A stretch of DNA of 62,855 nucleotides, taken from an uncultured Alphaproteobacteria bacterium. Its GTDB lineage: Bacteria > Pseudomonadota > Alphaproteobacteria > Micavibrionales > Micavibrionaceae. Under the pieces are notes generated by a model that was not told where the DNA came from, searched no databases, and saw only the letters and a list, made by a program, of their open reading frames with translations. The stretch is taken from NCBI GenBank assembly GCA_946480475.1, contig CAMLJM010000015.1, positions 1-62,855 of the forward strand, read 5' to 3'. Made by a program: the position numbers and the translations under genes. This document shows positions 37,742-47,600 of this stretch, in pieces; position 1 is the first letter of the stretch; every line of letters begins with the position of its first letter.

Positions 37742-38509
37742 ATGAGATCTGTTCAATATCCAGCACAGACAGGATTCTACGCTGTCAAAGTCAAATCAGA
37801 GCAAAGCTTTGATAATTGGCAGCAATTTAATACCGCAAGATTGCAGATTAGTGTGGGACAAGAATATCATGAAGACCATAAGATGCTTGCTACTCTTGAA
37901 TGGTTGAAGCCTCGGTTCTCTGAGATTCATATCTGCATTAATGATACATTACAGCGATTTAACATCATGTTCGAGAAGGGGCTCTCTCTAGAACTGGCAT
38001 CTATGGTTTGTGAAAAAGCGGGAAGAGAGTGGTACGGAAGATATGAAAGCGATATTAAAAAGCTTGCCAATTCCAAAGTCCATTACTGGTGTGAATGGCT
38101 TTCCCATCCGCAATATAGTGAGATTTATGAAAGTATAATAAACCTTTATAAAGGCAATGCTCAATTTTCTCATCTAGTTAATCAGAATATTAACGAGATC
38201 TGGAATAGGCGAGTGACTAAGAATCCTACACTTTATACAAGTGCAAGGTATTCTGAGTTTTTTGATCTATCTAAGGCCTATTTGCTGGAAGAGATCTCTG
38301 TTTTTTCTCTTATGTACGAGCATAACAACGCTATTGATATATACCCGGGAACGACAATTTTTGCGGCTACTGTCTTACAAGGCACTAGCTTGCCTGGAGC
38401 ACCTGTAGGTTTAGGCAAGGGGCATTTTTGTAGAATCGATTTTACTAAAAGAACTAACCCTGCAATCGGTATTGCGGTCGTGCAATATAAACCAAAGCTG
38501 GCTTCGTAG
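37742..38509 (+). CDS. Probable tRNA-dependent cyclodipeptide synthase (XYP subfamily)
   Basis: The 255-residue product fits the CDPS family, which joins two aminoacyl groups taken from charged tRNAs into a 2,5-diketopiperazine. The catalytic Ser appears as S37 in LQISVGQEYHE, matching Ser37 of AlbC. Position 40 is Gln, not Asn. The active-site pair Y180-x3-E184 lies in AYLLEEISVF (AlbC Tyr178/Glu182). Y201-P202 in DIYPG mark the XYP rather than NYH subfamily. The middle part (CINDTLQRFN, AGREWYGRYESDI, VHYWCEWLSHP) also fits the family pattern. No oxidase, methyltransferase or P450 for tailoring is adjacent. The start has GGAGCG upstream and is coupled to the regulator. Specificity cannot be read from the sequence. 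Confidence 0.82.
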   Translation: MRSVQYPAQTGFYAVKVKSEQSFDNWQQFNTARLQISVGQEYHEDHKMLATLEWLKPRFSEIHICINDTLQRFNIMFEKGLSLELASMVCEKAGREWYGRYESDIKKLANSKVHYWCEWLSHPQYSEIYESIINLYKGNAQFSHLVNQNINEIWNRRVTKNPTLYTSARYSEFFDLSKAYLLEEISVFSLMYEHNNAIDIYPGTTIFAATVLQGTSLPGAPVGLGKGHFCRIDFTKRTNPAIGIAVVQYKPKLAS

Positions 38510-38512
38510 AAA

Positions 38513-39076
38513 TTACTGTAGGTCCAGTAAGTTCTCGATTCTTTTCACATACAAAATCGTTTCCTGATAGGGGGGAATACCGCCATATTTATCAACTGCT
38601 CCTTCACCGGCATTATAAGCTGCCGCCGCTAATCTGATATTATTGTCGTATCGATCCAAGAGAAACTTCAGGTATTTTGTACCTGCTTCTATATTTTCTT
38701 CCGGATCGAAGGCATCTATAGCCCCAAATCTTTCTGCTGTCGCCGGCATCAGCTGCATCAGGCCTTGAGCCCCTTTAGATGACTGAGCATTGGCATTCCA
38801 TGACGATTCACAATTTATGATCGCTGCAATTATCTTGGGATTTACCTTATGCCGTTCGCTGGAGATACGAATAAAATCATCATATATAACCGCAGGTTTC
38901 GCTAAAATTGATTTAGGTATAACTGACGGTTTCATTCGTGCGCGGCGTTCATGTGCAAGATAGTCACTTGCCGGGTAACTTGTTACTTTTCCGTTACCAT
39001 GAAATTCGATCACGGTGGCCCGCGTTTCTGCAGGGAAACAGAGGATAACAAGTATGCAAAGGGTCAATATCCTCAT
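38513..39076 (-). CDS. virB1: VirB1-like lytic transglycosylase
   Basis: The 187-residue product has a signal peptide (RILTLCILVILCFPAETRA) and an SLT domain with the catalytic Glu in NCESSWNANAQSSKGAQGLM and the downstream QLMPATAERFG and AAAAYNAGEGAVDKYGG blocks. It opens the cell wall for assembly of the transfer channel. The ATG at 39076 follows AAGAGAG. It is separated from virB2 by the CDPS cassette and two regulators, unlike the usual contiguous virB1-virB2 order. Its stop is convergent with the CDPS gene, three bases apart. Confidence 0.88.
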   Translation of the reverse strand: MRILTLCILVILCFPAETRATVIEFHGNGKVTSYPASDYLAHERRARMKPSVIPKSILAKPAVIYDDFIRISSERHKVNPKIIAAIINCESSWNANAQSSKGAQGLMQLMPATAERFGAIDAFDPEENIEAGTKYLKFLLDRYDNNIRLAAAAYNAGEGAVDKYGGIPPYQETILYVKRIENLLDLQ

Positions 39077-39137
39077 TGCTCTCTTGATCCGTATATCCGC
39101 GATCGATGACAGAGGTAAATGTTTTTTGCAAGAAAAA

Positions 39138-39623
39138 ATGGATTTTATGATGCGCCTGATAGCCGTGTTTATTTTTGTTCTTGGTATTTTTACCGCGATA
39201 AATACCAAAACTTCCTATGCTGAGTCAGAAGCCGACTGTGCAATCTGGATCTGTCTGCCAGGAGGGTTTCCTACAGGATGTAGCGCAGCATACAGTGCCT
39301 TCCGTGATCGGATTAAGCACAGGAAGCCGCCGCTTCCAGATTTATCATCTTGCACGAGTGGCCCAAACGGAGAGAGGGTTGCCGGCAACTATGATCTTGG
39401 TCGAGAGACTTTTGAGACCTGCAGGGGTGGGTACGTTTTGAGAGAAAAAATCCGCAACGGTTTTCCGATGGGGAGGTGTTACCTCTCTCAGTGCGCCCCG
39501 GAAAGATATTTAGATGTTAACGAAACCTATTGTCAAAATTATGAGGCAGTAAGACGGAAGAAACAGAGCTATGTAAAAATGTGGGTTGATGGCGACTATT
39601 TAGGACAATTCTGGTATCAATAA
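39138..39623 (+). CDS. Secreted Cys-rich protein of unknown role beside the T4SS
   Basis: The 161-residue product has an N-terminal signal peptide (about 1-28, ending SYA) and a mature part with eight or more Cys residues. It includes the block ADCAIWICLPGGFPTGCSAAY and a second cluster (FETCRGGY, GRCYLSQCAPERY). This pattern recalls small exported proteins found near type IV transfer genes, but I cannot name the family. The start is uncertain (39138, 39147 or 39150). It is divergent from virB1, and the genes at 39649 and 40099 follow on the same strand. Confidence 0.6.
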   Translation: MDFMMRLIAVFIFVLGIFTAINTKTSYAESEADCAIWICLPGGFPTGCSAAYSAFRDRIKHRKPPLPDLSSCTSGPNGERVAGNYDLGRETFETCRGGYVLREKIRNGFPMGRCYLSQCAPERYLDVNETYCQNYEAVRRKKQSYVKMWVDGDYLGQFWYQ

Positions 39624-39648
39624 AAAGAGAATTGTAAGGAAGAAGGCT

Positions 39649-40062
39649 ATGGCAGCATGTAGCAGTTGTTCAGGAAGTGGCAGCATAGTGTCACAGAGGA
39701 TGGTTTACGCATCACAGGGATCTTACCAAACCCTTATCTATGATCCGTGCACAAGGTGCGGGGGATCGGGGAGTATTAAGGATCGCAATCAGAATATAGC
39801 GCCTATGGGCTTTATTGATTCTCTGTCAGCTATAATCACGCTTACGACCTCTCTCTTTATTTGCTTGAATATCAGTCAAACAGAAATCTATTCTGAGCTC
39901 ACTATGAATGGGAAATTCACCATCATGGTGGTCAGCTTTATTTTTAGTTTTTTCGGCGCATCCGTAGTTATCACATTTCCATTCGTTCAAAAAATGATGA
40001 GCTGGGTTGTCGGATTGGCTGTACTGTTTGTTGGACTTGCGATCCTGACCAGCCTTGCCTGA
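39649..40062 (+). CDS. Membrane protein with DnaJ-type zinc-finger motifs
   Basis: The 137-residue product starts with two CxxCxGxG motifs (CSSCSGSGS at 4-12 and CTRCGGSGS near 34-42), the metal-binding pattern of DnaJ central domains. Three hydrophobic segments follow (about 54-75, 88-108 and 117-136). It probably sits in the inner membrane with a small zinc knuckle in the cytoplasm. AAGGAAG upstream is a strong ribosome site. No J domain is present. Role unknown. Confidence 0.6.
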   Translation: MAACSSCSGSGSIVSQRMVYASQGSYQTLIYDPCTRCGGSGSIKDRNQNIAPMGFIDSLSAIITLTTSLFICLNISQTEIYSELTMNGKFTIMVVSFIFSFFGASVVITFPFVQKMMSWVVGLAVLFVGLAILTSLA

Positions 40063-40098
40063 TGCCCTTGGGGGCCATTTTTAATTGATGAGGTAAGT

Positions 40099-40659
40099 TT
40101 GGACCTAAAGAAAATTCAAGCCAGGCTTAAGACGTACGAGAGAAAGTTCAAAGATCGTGAATATCGTGATGGATCGGGTACGCGGTTTCTCATGGGGCCG
40201 TATTATCTCCTGCTGAATGATGTTCAAGGTGCTGTCGGTCATTACCAATGGTTTTCTAAACTGTTCCCAGATAGTGCGGATGAGGCGTTTCATGCTCTCG
40301 GCTGGTCAATCACGGAACTGAGGCTGGGTCATGAGGATGAGGCACTCTATCGACTACGCAGGACTCATGCTGCTAATGTCTACCTGATACCTTATATTTT
40401 GGATATCCCTCATGAGGAACCGGACATACGGAGATTCTCAAAGTGGCAATATCCGGACTACATTACCGGAGCACCAGAGGAATTGCTGAATTTTTGTTCA
40501 GAAAGCGATCTCTCTTGGTTGCGCTTGGTGTGGGAGGAGAAGTCTTTTAAAGATTTCGTAGATAAATATCGCTGCCTGCAGGTTCAGGTTTCAAAAGAGC
40601 AAGTCGGGCCTAAAAGGAATTTTCTTCTCGATGAACTGATGGGTTTGACGGAAAGATAA
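40099..40659 (+). CDS. TPR-like protein of unknown function
   Basis: The 186-residue product has a central helical pair that reads like one or two tetratricopeptide-type repeats (LLLNDVQGAVGHYQWFSKLF, EAFHALGWSITELRLGHEDE) with a Trp-rich end. I recognise no specific family. The TTG start at 40099 follows GATGAGGTAAG. A strong dyad at 40683-40708 closes this transcript and the convergent gene at 40734. Confidence 0.5.
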   Translation: MDLKKIQARLKTYERKFKDREYRDGSGTRFLMGPYYLLLNDVQGAVGHYQWFSKLFPDSADEAFHALGWSITELRLGHEDEALYRLRRTHAANVYLIPYILDIPHEEPDIRRFSKWQYPDYITGAPEELLNFCSESDLSWLRLVWEEKSFKDFVDKYRCLQVQVSKEQVGPKRNFLLDELMGLTER

Positions 40660-40682
40660 AATCTTTACTTGCGATAATTTAA

Positions 40683-40708
40683 AAATGGACCCCTTTGAGG
40701 GTCCATTT
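40683..40708. terminator. Bidirectional terminator between convergent genes
   Basis: AAATGGACCC (40683-40692) and GGGTCCATTT (40699-40708) form a perfect 10-bp stem with a six-base loop. A-rich and T-rich flanks on both sides suit termination from either direction. Confidence 0.75.
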
Positions 40709-40733
40709 CGGTTTAGGTTGTCATGGGATGACA

Positions 40734-41402
40734 TCAAGCAATCACAGCTGAGACAGGATATCTCTTAAGCAGTTCTTCATCGCTATATTTTCTTGCCCCT
40801 CCCGAGTAACGGGTTTCTCTAATCTTTGGTGTGCCATAACCAATATTAGCTGCGAGACGGGGTAGATTTATATCGACTTTGAAATGTCTGAGACGTTCTC
40901 CTGTACCTGTATGATAATCAAAAGATACCATTATCAGTATTTCAGCATCTAAAACTTGTGTAGACACGTCTGTAATCCAGTTCAAGGCTTTGGGGTTCAT
41001 TCCCAATGTTTTCATCTGCTGGCGCAAACGCTCTTCAGCAAGAAATAAAGCCCAGTCACGCAAGCTTGGCTGAATTTTCTCCAAAAGCTCTTTATTACTT
41101 GTGATGACGGGATAAACCCCCTCAGCCAAAATGTAGCTGGGCGGCAAGTCAGGAGATAACCCTTCAAGGGTTTTAAGGCGCTGGTCAACGAAGGGGGTGG
41201 GTGGATCGAGCAGGATCAGTTCTGCCTGGTTCAAACTACTGATTGGGTGTTTTTTATCTGCCAGCATGGATATGCGGGATTTATAGCCAAAGAACGCCGC
41301 CACGATTTCATGGGCGTGGCCCGACTTCAGTTTGATGCCGTGTTTGTCGTTGAGATAACTGCGCAGGGAATCTGCGCAAAGTTTGGTGATATCATGTTGC
41401 AT
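40734..41402 (-). CDS. Plasmid protein of unknown function, 222 aa
   Basis: I do not recognise the family with confidence. The N-terminal block (KLCADSLRSYLNDKHGI, then SGHAHEIVAAFFGYKSRISM) is a pattern I associate with proteins of plasmid and conjugative-element neighbourhoods. The rest is soluble and mixed. The ATG at 41402 has GGAG seven bases upstream; the TTG at 41408 is less likely. It lies between the transfer-associated genes and the defence island. Confidence 0.5.
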   Translation of the reverse strand: MQHDITKLCADSLRSYLNDKHGIKLKSGHAHEIVAAFFGYKSRISMLADKKHPISSLNQAELILLDPPTPFVDQRLKTLEGLSPDLPPSYILAEGVYPVITSNKELLEKIQPSLRDWALFLAEERLRQQMKTLGMNPKALNWITDVSTQVLDAEILIMVSFDYHTGTGERLRHFKVDINLPRLAANIGYGTPKIRETRYSGGARKYSDEELLKRYPVSAVIA

Positions 41403-41816
41403 GAGCAATCTCCGGTTAAAAGCTGGGCTTGCAGTCGCCGAGAGTGTTTAAAGACAACCATGCCAGCAGGTTTAACGAAGAGTTGCTGTTAAGGTAGTCG
41501 GTATTGGTATTTCCTCACGTTTCGGTCACTCACAACCTAGGCGCTTGATTCCTGTATCCGAACATATGGCAAAAAATTGAAGGCTTCAAGCCTGATTTTT
41601 GGCGGGTCAAAATACTGTTCATGCCAGTTAAGAATGATCTAAATGTTCGGTTTGTCATTCATAAATATATAATTAAATCATAGTGTTAGATGTTCTCTGG
41701 CATTGAAAAACAGGGCATAAATGTCCGGTGGGATGCTTGTAAAAGCTTAGTATTTAATTGTCATTAAATGGCAATAAATGGCATAATATTTTATGTAGAT
41801 TGAGGAGAACAAAGTT
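41403..41816. other. Non-coding stretch before the ParDE module
   Basis: I see no gene here. It holds a short hairpin AGGCT-tca-AGCCT (41581-41593) followed by GATTTTT, which reads as a weak plus-strand terminator with no obvious transcript, and then AT-rich sequence leading to the toxin-antitoxin promoter. Confidence 0.4.
41765..41783. promoter_or_regulatory. Direct-repeat operator of the ParDE module
   Basis: TAAATGGCA occurs twice (41765-41773 and 41775-41783), spaced one helical turn apart, and runs into TAATAT, a likely -10 element. This fits autoregulation by the ribbon-helix-helix antitoxin. Confidence 0.5.
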
Positions 41817-42059
41817 ATGACAACAATGAATGTGTCTTTACCTGATCAGATGAAAGACTGGATAGAGAACCGCATAAAGGCAGGGCAATACCACAATGCG
41901 AGCGAATATGTCCGTGACCTTATCCGCAAAGATCAAGCTGATGCTGAGAAGGCGATGGCGTTTCGTGCGGCCATAGAATACGGACGAAGCAGCGGCATAG
42001 AGGATCGCAGTTTTAACAAAATCGTTGCCGATGCAAAATCAAAGGCTAAGCGATCCTAG
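41817..42059 (+). CDS. parD: ParD-family antitoxin
   Basis: The 80-residue product has the ribbon-helix-helix start MTTMNVSLPDQMKDWIENRI and the downstream GQYHNASEYVRDLIRKD typical of ParD/CopG antitoxins, then a toxin-binding tail. TTGAGGAGAAC upstream is a strong ribosome site. It is paired with the toxin gene two bases downstream. Confidence 0.9.
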   Translation: MTTMNVSLPDQMKDWIENRIKAGQYHNASEYVRDLIRKDQADAEKAMAFRAAIEYGRSSGIEDRSFNKIVADAKSKAKRS

Positions 42060-42061
42060 AT

Positions 42062-42355
42062 ATGAAATTCAAAATCTCGAAGGCGGCTTCTCAGGACATT
42101 GAGAATATTTATCTTTATGGCTTTCTCACTTTTGGGGAAAATCAGGCTGATACTTATATGGCTGCCTTGAAAGATCTCTTTGATCTACTGTGTTCAAATC
42201 CAGAAATCGGTCGCCTTGATGCTAGAGTCAATCCAGCAGTAAGGCGTTTTGATTTTGAAAGTCATGTAATTTTCTATGATGCGGAAGAGGACCATATTCT
42301 TGTTGTGAGAGTTCTTCACAAATCTATGGATTTTGTTAAGCATCTCTCAGCTTAA
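42062..42355 (+). CDS. parE: ParE-family toxin
   Basis: The 97-residue product has the RelE/ParE fold pattern (ISKAASQDIENIYLYGFLTFG, then DLLCSNPEIGRLDARVNPAVRRF and VIFYDAEEDHILVVRVLHKSMD). ParE toxins poison DNA gyrase. It is coupled to parD and likely acts as a plasmid addiction module. An AT-only dyad AAAATAG/CTATTTT (42354-42370) overlaps its stop and may be a weak terminator. Confidence 0.88.
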   Translation: MKFKISKAASQDIENIYLYGFLTFGENQADTYMAALKDLFDLLCSNPEIGRLDARVNPAVRRFDFESHVIFYDAEEDHILVVRVLHKSMDFVKHLSA

Positions 42356-42644
42356 AATAGAGCCTATTTTCACCAGATGTCGCACCTCATTTTTGAATCC
42401 ACCCGGCTACAAATTCTGAGGTGATAATATAGATTACGAAAAATAATAGTATTTTATTTATTCTATTTCAATGGATTGTCGTCAATGTCATAGTTTATTG
42501 TATGGTAATATATTGAATAAAGTCACCCTGATATCTCGGTATTAAAAATTTCTATACCGAATGGCGTCTAACAAATTTTTGGGATTATCAAAGGAAATGT
42601 AAGGCCTTTTACGGTCTGTGCTGCTGGAGAGCAGAAAGTGGTAA

Positions 42645-44309
42645 TTATGCGGCTTCTAACTCCCAGGCCTTGGACATAACTTCGAGCAAGTCTTTCTGGC
42701 GTTTTGTTAGGGTATCCTGGTTCCAAGTATCTGTGTTCAGAACTTGAGTAGTTAAGGCGTAGGAAGAGACATTATTTTTGCCTACGAAATACTTCTCTTT
42801 TTTTGTTTTAAAGTCATAGTTGCTTGCCGCTGAATTCCTTTGCTTATTCAAAGGAACAAGGTTGGAAATTTTGTGAACCCAATTTCTATGTATTTCTGCA
42901 TCGGGCCAAATCTTTGCCCACTCGCTATCTGGGTTAATGGTTTGAGGTAAGACATGTTCAACCGTTAACTTACTTGCATCGTAATAAGCGGCTTGATCCG
43001 CTATGAAGGAGTCCAATCGAAGAATGATGTAATTTCTTCTGCGCGCTGTCATGTCATAAACATTTCCATCAAGAGCAATTTTCATTTCCTGTTTTTCTAT
43101 GTCTTTTAACTCAACATGCTGTGCGTCTGAAAGGACTTCAGCGTAACGGGTAATGCGTTCATTGATGTTTTTTGCGCATACGTGTAGATATGCTGCTAAA
43201 CGCTCTAGCTTCGTGAAAAACCATAGAGTGCGTTCTGAATCGTTCTTGTTCTGAGATAAGAAAAAAATAGCTGGCGGAATCCAGTCTGAATTATCAATGT
43301 GATTAAGCCATTTCAAACAATCACTAATTTCCTCAGCATTTGCAGACGAGACATACTCTTTTCTTTTAATTATTGATAAAGATTCGGCATAAGGCTCAAG
43401 AATGTTTTCAATTAACTTTATTGGAGAGCTTTCTTTAGATAAAACGTGCTCACGGAATTCTTGAAGGATCGAATACTTTGGTTTGTCTTTAGCATAAATC
43501 ATCCTGACATAAGAGAACAACTCATTGAATGGCTCACGGCCTAGATTAACTTCCATATCTTCCCAACGTTCACTGTAAGCGTCTTTTTGCGCGCCCCCTT
43601 CTATTTTGCCAATAGTATCAGCCTTTATTATATCTGTAGATTGTAGGCTTAGTCCCCGCGTATTCATCACAGAGAAAACACGGAAAGCAGATTCTTGCGT
43701 TGGTGTGGAAACGGCAACAAGATAGCAGCGTTGCAATATGAAGCTTGCAAAGCTGCCCAAAGATTTCATGTCGTCCCCGAATTTCTCATTCAGGCGAGAG
43801 CAAATGGAGTAGCTGTTTTTGCGAATATTTTTTTGCGCTTCATTGGAAAGACTTTCTGGGTCAATAGCCAGAAGGCTATTGAAATCAAGAGACTGTACAT
43901 ATTTTTCAAAGAAATCTTTATCACGATCTCTTAAGGTCAAGCGTGGCTTTGGCTGCAAATTTTCAAAGGGGTTACCAGGCTCTCTGATATATTTTTTAAG
44001 AAGGTTTTGTTCATCAGTGGTCATTTTTGAAGCTATTGCAGCTAATAAAATCGTCAGAGTTGTCAGGCGTTGTTGGCCATCAATTACTTCAGCTCGAGCC
44101 TTATTTTCTTCTTTGATAAGAACAATGCTTCCGAGAAAATATCCCTCATCTGTGGCAGATTTATAAAAATCATATAGGTCATCAAATAAGTCATATGCTT
44201 GAACAATGCTCCAAGCATATGGACGCTGATATGACGGGATAGTGTACTCAAAATCGGAACTGAAAATTTTAGAAATTGGGTGTTCTGCGGCACTAATTTT
44301 TTTTGACAT
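42645..44309 (-). CDS. GmrSD-like DUF262/DUF1524 restriction protein
   Basis: The 554-residue protein joins a DUF262 (ParB/Srx-like NTPase) domain, with FLGSIVLI and VIDGQQRLTTLTILLAAI near 60-92, to a C-terminal DUF1524 HNH-type nuclease. The latter has LTVEHVLPQTINPDSEWAK, then ISNLVPLNKQRNSAASNYDF. This is the single-chain layout of GmrSD, a type IV enzyme that cuts sugar-modified phage DNA using NTP. All key motifs are present. It is divergent from the SIR2 gene across a 294-base gap, in which I see only AT-rich promoter-like sequence. Confidence 0.85.
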   Translation of the reverse strand: MSKKISAAEHPISKIFSSDFEYTIPSYQRPYAWSIVQAYDLFDDLYDFYKSATDEGYFLGSIVLIKEENKARAEVIDGQQRLTTLTILLAAIASKMTTDEQNLLKKYIREPGNPFENLQPKPRLTLRDRDKDFFEKYVQSLDFNSLLAIDPESLSNEAQKNIRKNSYSICSRLNEKFGDDMKSLGSFASFILQRCYLVAVSTPTQESAFRVFSVMNTRGLSLQSTDIIKADTIGKIEGGAQKDAYSERWEDMEVNLGREPFNELFSYVRMIYAKDKPKYSILQEFREHVLSKESSPIKLIENILEPYAESLSIIKRKEYVSSANAEEISDCLKWLNHIDNSDWIPPAIFFLSQNKNDSERTLWFFTKLERLAAYLHVCAKNINERITRYAEVLSDAQHVELKDIEKQEMKIALDGNVYDMTARRRNYIILRLDSFIADQAAYYDASKLTVEHVLPQTINPDSEWAKIWPDAEIHRNWVHKISNLVPLNKQRNSAASNYDFKTKKEKYFVGKNNVSSYALTTQVLNTDTWNQDTLTKRQKDLLEVMSKAWELEAA

Positions 44310-44603
44310 ATTTGAAACTATCCTATTTTCTTTTCGAAAGTCCGACTTAAATAGGCGACTTTAAATTATAGTTATTTTAGACCAAATTCAGCAAATTATG
44401 ATTTATATGGCAGAATAAGATCTTCATGATTCTGTTAGAATTTTTGAGTATTTCTCTACAACATGCTCCGGAACATTCTCAAACTTGTGAGGATCAAGGC
44501 CCCGGTCTGTCCATGAGAATAAACCGAGTATATATTGGAATAATAGAATCGAAAATACAATGAGTTTACGAAATTTGCTGCTGGGGCTTTTAAGAGGAAG
44601 ATT
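44310..44603. other. Divergent promoter region between GmrSD-like and SIR2 genes
   Basis: This AT-rich non-coding region must contain the promoters of both flanking genes. I do not see a clear dyad or a small gene in it. The SIR2 gene is preceded by AGGAAG at 44596. Confidence 0.35.
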
Positions 44604-47600
44604 ATGCGCTTTATTGAAAATGGCCCTATTTTACCAGATGACTTATTAAATGCCCAAGATGAGGGGCAAGTTATCTTCTTTTGCGGAGCGGGAGTTTCAA
44701 TAGCTGATGCTGCACTTCCAAGCTTCTCCGGTTTAGCCGAAGCCGTTCTGAAGAAACTTGGTGCAACTGAGGACAGTCCTGCTAAGAAACTTCTTATAGC
44801 ATCACAGGAATTAGAAAATACACACGATTTAAGAGGCGTACTATCAGCAGATCAAATTTTTGGGAAGCTTTCTAGAAGCTTCGACTCTCACGATATTAAT
44901 CGTGTGGTTGCTGAAAGCCTCAGACCACGCAAGAAAAGCAGTCTTCCCGCACATAAAACCATTTTAAAGTTGGCACGGCTTAAAGGGGGACAAACAAGAT
45001 TAGTAACCACCAACTTTGACCTGCTTTTTGAAGAGGCATGTAAAAACTCAATAGAATCTCGAACGCGATCAAACCTCCCTAGGATAGAATACTCTGATAA
45101 CGATTGGGGTATTATTCATCTGCATGGGAGAGTAAAGCCGGATTATTCTGGCCCAGATTCAGACGGTTTTGTACTTTCGAGCGCCGAGTTTGGAGATGCT
45201 TATTTAGCACAAGGTTGGGCAAGAAGCTTTGTTCAGAACATTTTAGATCGCTACATAGCAGTTTTCATTGGCTACTCAGCAGACGATCCTCCAATTCGAT
45301 ATTTGTTGGAGGGGCTACAACAAACTAAATCATTCAAGAATAAACTATATGCCTTCCAAGCTGAAAATGATGATGAAGCCGTTGCACAATGGGATGATAA
45401 AGGCGTTGAATCTATTATTTATGAATTAGGAGACAATAACGATCATAGTCCGTTGTGGAATACCCTTGAAGCATGGGCTGCACGATCAAAAGATCCTACA
45501 GCATGGAAACAGAAGGTCTTAAAACGGGCAAAAAAAGGCCCCACTAAGCTCTTGCCTCATGAAAGAGGAATGGTCGCACACTTAGTTAAGTCTTTGACAG
45601 GGGCTAGAGCTTTTGCACAGGAAACGCCAGCAATACCTGCAGAGTGGCTTTGCGTATTCGATGAATCTATTAGGCTAAAACAACCTGAAAAAAACGATCC
45701 TTTTTTCTCAGAAGAAAAAATTATAAACCCATATCAGTTATACTCTTTAGATGATGATCCTCCTCCCTCAGGAAGAAATGAGACATATAGTCCAGTACCA
45801 ATAGAAACCTGGAGTGCCTTCAGGCTAGATAAAAAGGATCTGGATTCTGTTGATGATAAAAATTTATCTTCTATAAGCGGATTCCAAGCCAGCACAACAT
45901 CTGCACTAGTGCCGCGCTTAAGCTACATAACACAATGGATAGGACAAGTTTCTCATCAAAGAATCGCCATCTGGTGGGCTGGGCAGCAAAGAGCATTGCA
46001 TCCAACCCTAATAAAGAACGTTCTTTATAAAGCTTCCAGCGACAAAGATGGCAAATTAACAAAAGAAGCAAAAATTGCTTGGAATATTATACTTGAGCTT
46101 AATAGCTCTTCGGAAAGAGAAAAACATGATGGGTATGAATTTCTGATCCGCGTGAAATCATTAGGATGGAATACTACTACAGCAAGAGAATATGTAAGCC
46201 TTTTTTCTCCATTTCTTCATAAAGGAACGCTTTACCGCTCGATTCCTAGGGACAATCGAGAAAAATTTGAAGCTCGTGCTTTTGTTAAGGCGGATATTAG
46301 ATATCCAGAAGGTATGAACGATGTCCTTATACCGGATGAATATCTTCCAAAGATAATTAATGGTCTTCGCTTCAACATAGAGAAGGCTGTCGATATGAAA
46401 TTGGATTATTCTTACTGGCTCGATCTCTGCTCAATTGAACCTGAGGACGATGATGATGATGAACAACGCTATGAGAGAAGAAGCGATATCTCGGGATATG
46501 TGCTACATTTTGTTTCTCTCTACAAAAGGCTCGTTCAGCTAGATATAAAAGCCGCAAAACAAGAATATAAATCGTGGAGATATGATCCTATCTTTATAAG
46601 ACTGCGTATATGGGCTTGCGGACAAGATGGGATAACAGACGAAACTGAATTTATGAAGGAAATCTTATCTTTAGAAGGTGAGGATTTCTGGTCTTTTAAA
46701 GGGGAAAGAGACTTATTGTTATGCTTGAAAAAAAATTGGAGCCGTCTTTCTGAAAACAACCGAAGTCTTATAGAAACAAAGATTATGGAGGGGCCGCCTA
46801 GGCCAAAAAAAATATCGCAGCAAGAACATGCTAGCCGTTCGGCCCATGGCAGATTGAATAGGCTTCATTGGTTAAATGACAACGGATGTCCTTTGATCCT
46901 TGATTTGGATGCAGTTACAACGGCATTGCAAGCAGATGATCCAGATTGGAAACCAGAATATGCAAGAAAGGCCGCTGAGAGTAATGACGGGCGCAGTGGC
47001 TGGGTGAAGACCGATACCGACTGGACTCTGCTGAAAAATACACCCTTATCCGAAATCCTATCTAAATCTGAAAATACGAAAGGTCGCGACTACTCTCTAT
47101 TGGTCGAATACGCCCCATTCTCAGGTTTATGTGATGATGCTCCATTAAGAGCAATAGGCGCATTATCTCTGGAGTTAAAAACGGACAATTTCCGTGAAAA
47201 ATTTTGGGAAACATTCCTATCTAGAGATAAACGTAAGGATGATTCTTTACGCCTGAAACTTCTTATCGGTGGCCGGATATCTCAAATTCCAAACCATAAT
47301 TTTAAAGAAATTCTGCTAACGGCATCTAGATGGTACGAAAAGGTTGGGCCAGAGTTGAGACAAGCTTACCCTGACCTGTTCCATAGACTATGGGATAAAT
47401 TCATCGAAACTATAGCGGCAAATGAGGAGTCTTCTGCCTCTGCCTTAGTTCGGCAAAAAGGGAAAGACATTGATTGGACAATGGAAGCCATTAATTCACC
47501 CTCTGGTAATCTTGCCCAACTACACATGACAGATCCTAGTAAGGACAGACATAAGAATGGCAAAGGATACCCTAAAGATTGGCTTAAAGGAATTAATCAA

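Noticed and set aside
41581..41600. Small RNA ending at the hairpin AGGCT-tca-AGCCT plus T-run
   Set aside because: The stem is only five pairs and I see no convincing promoter upstream on the plus strand.
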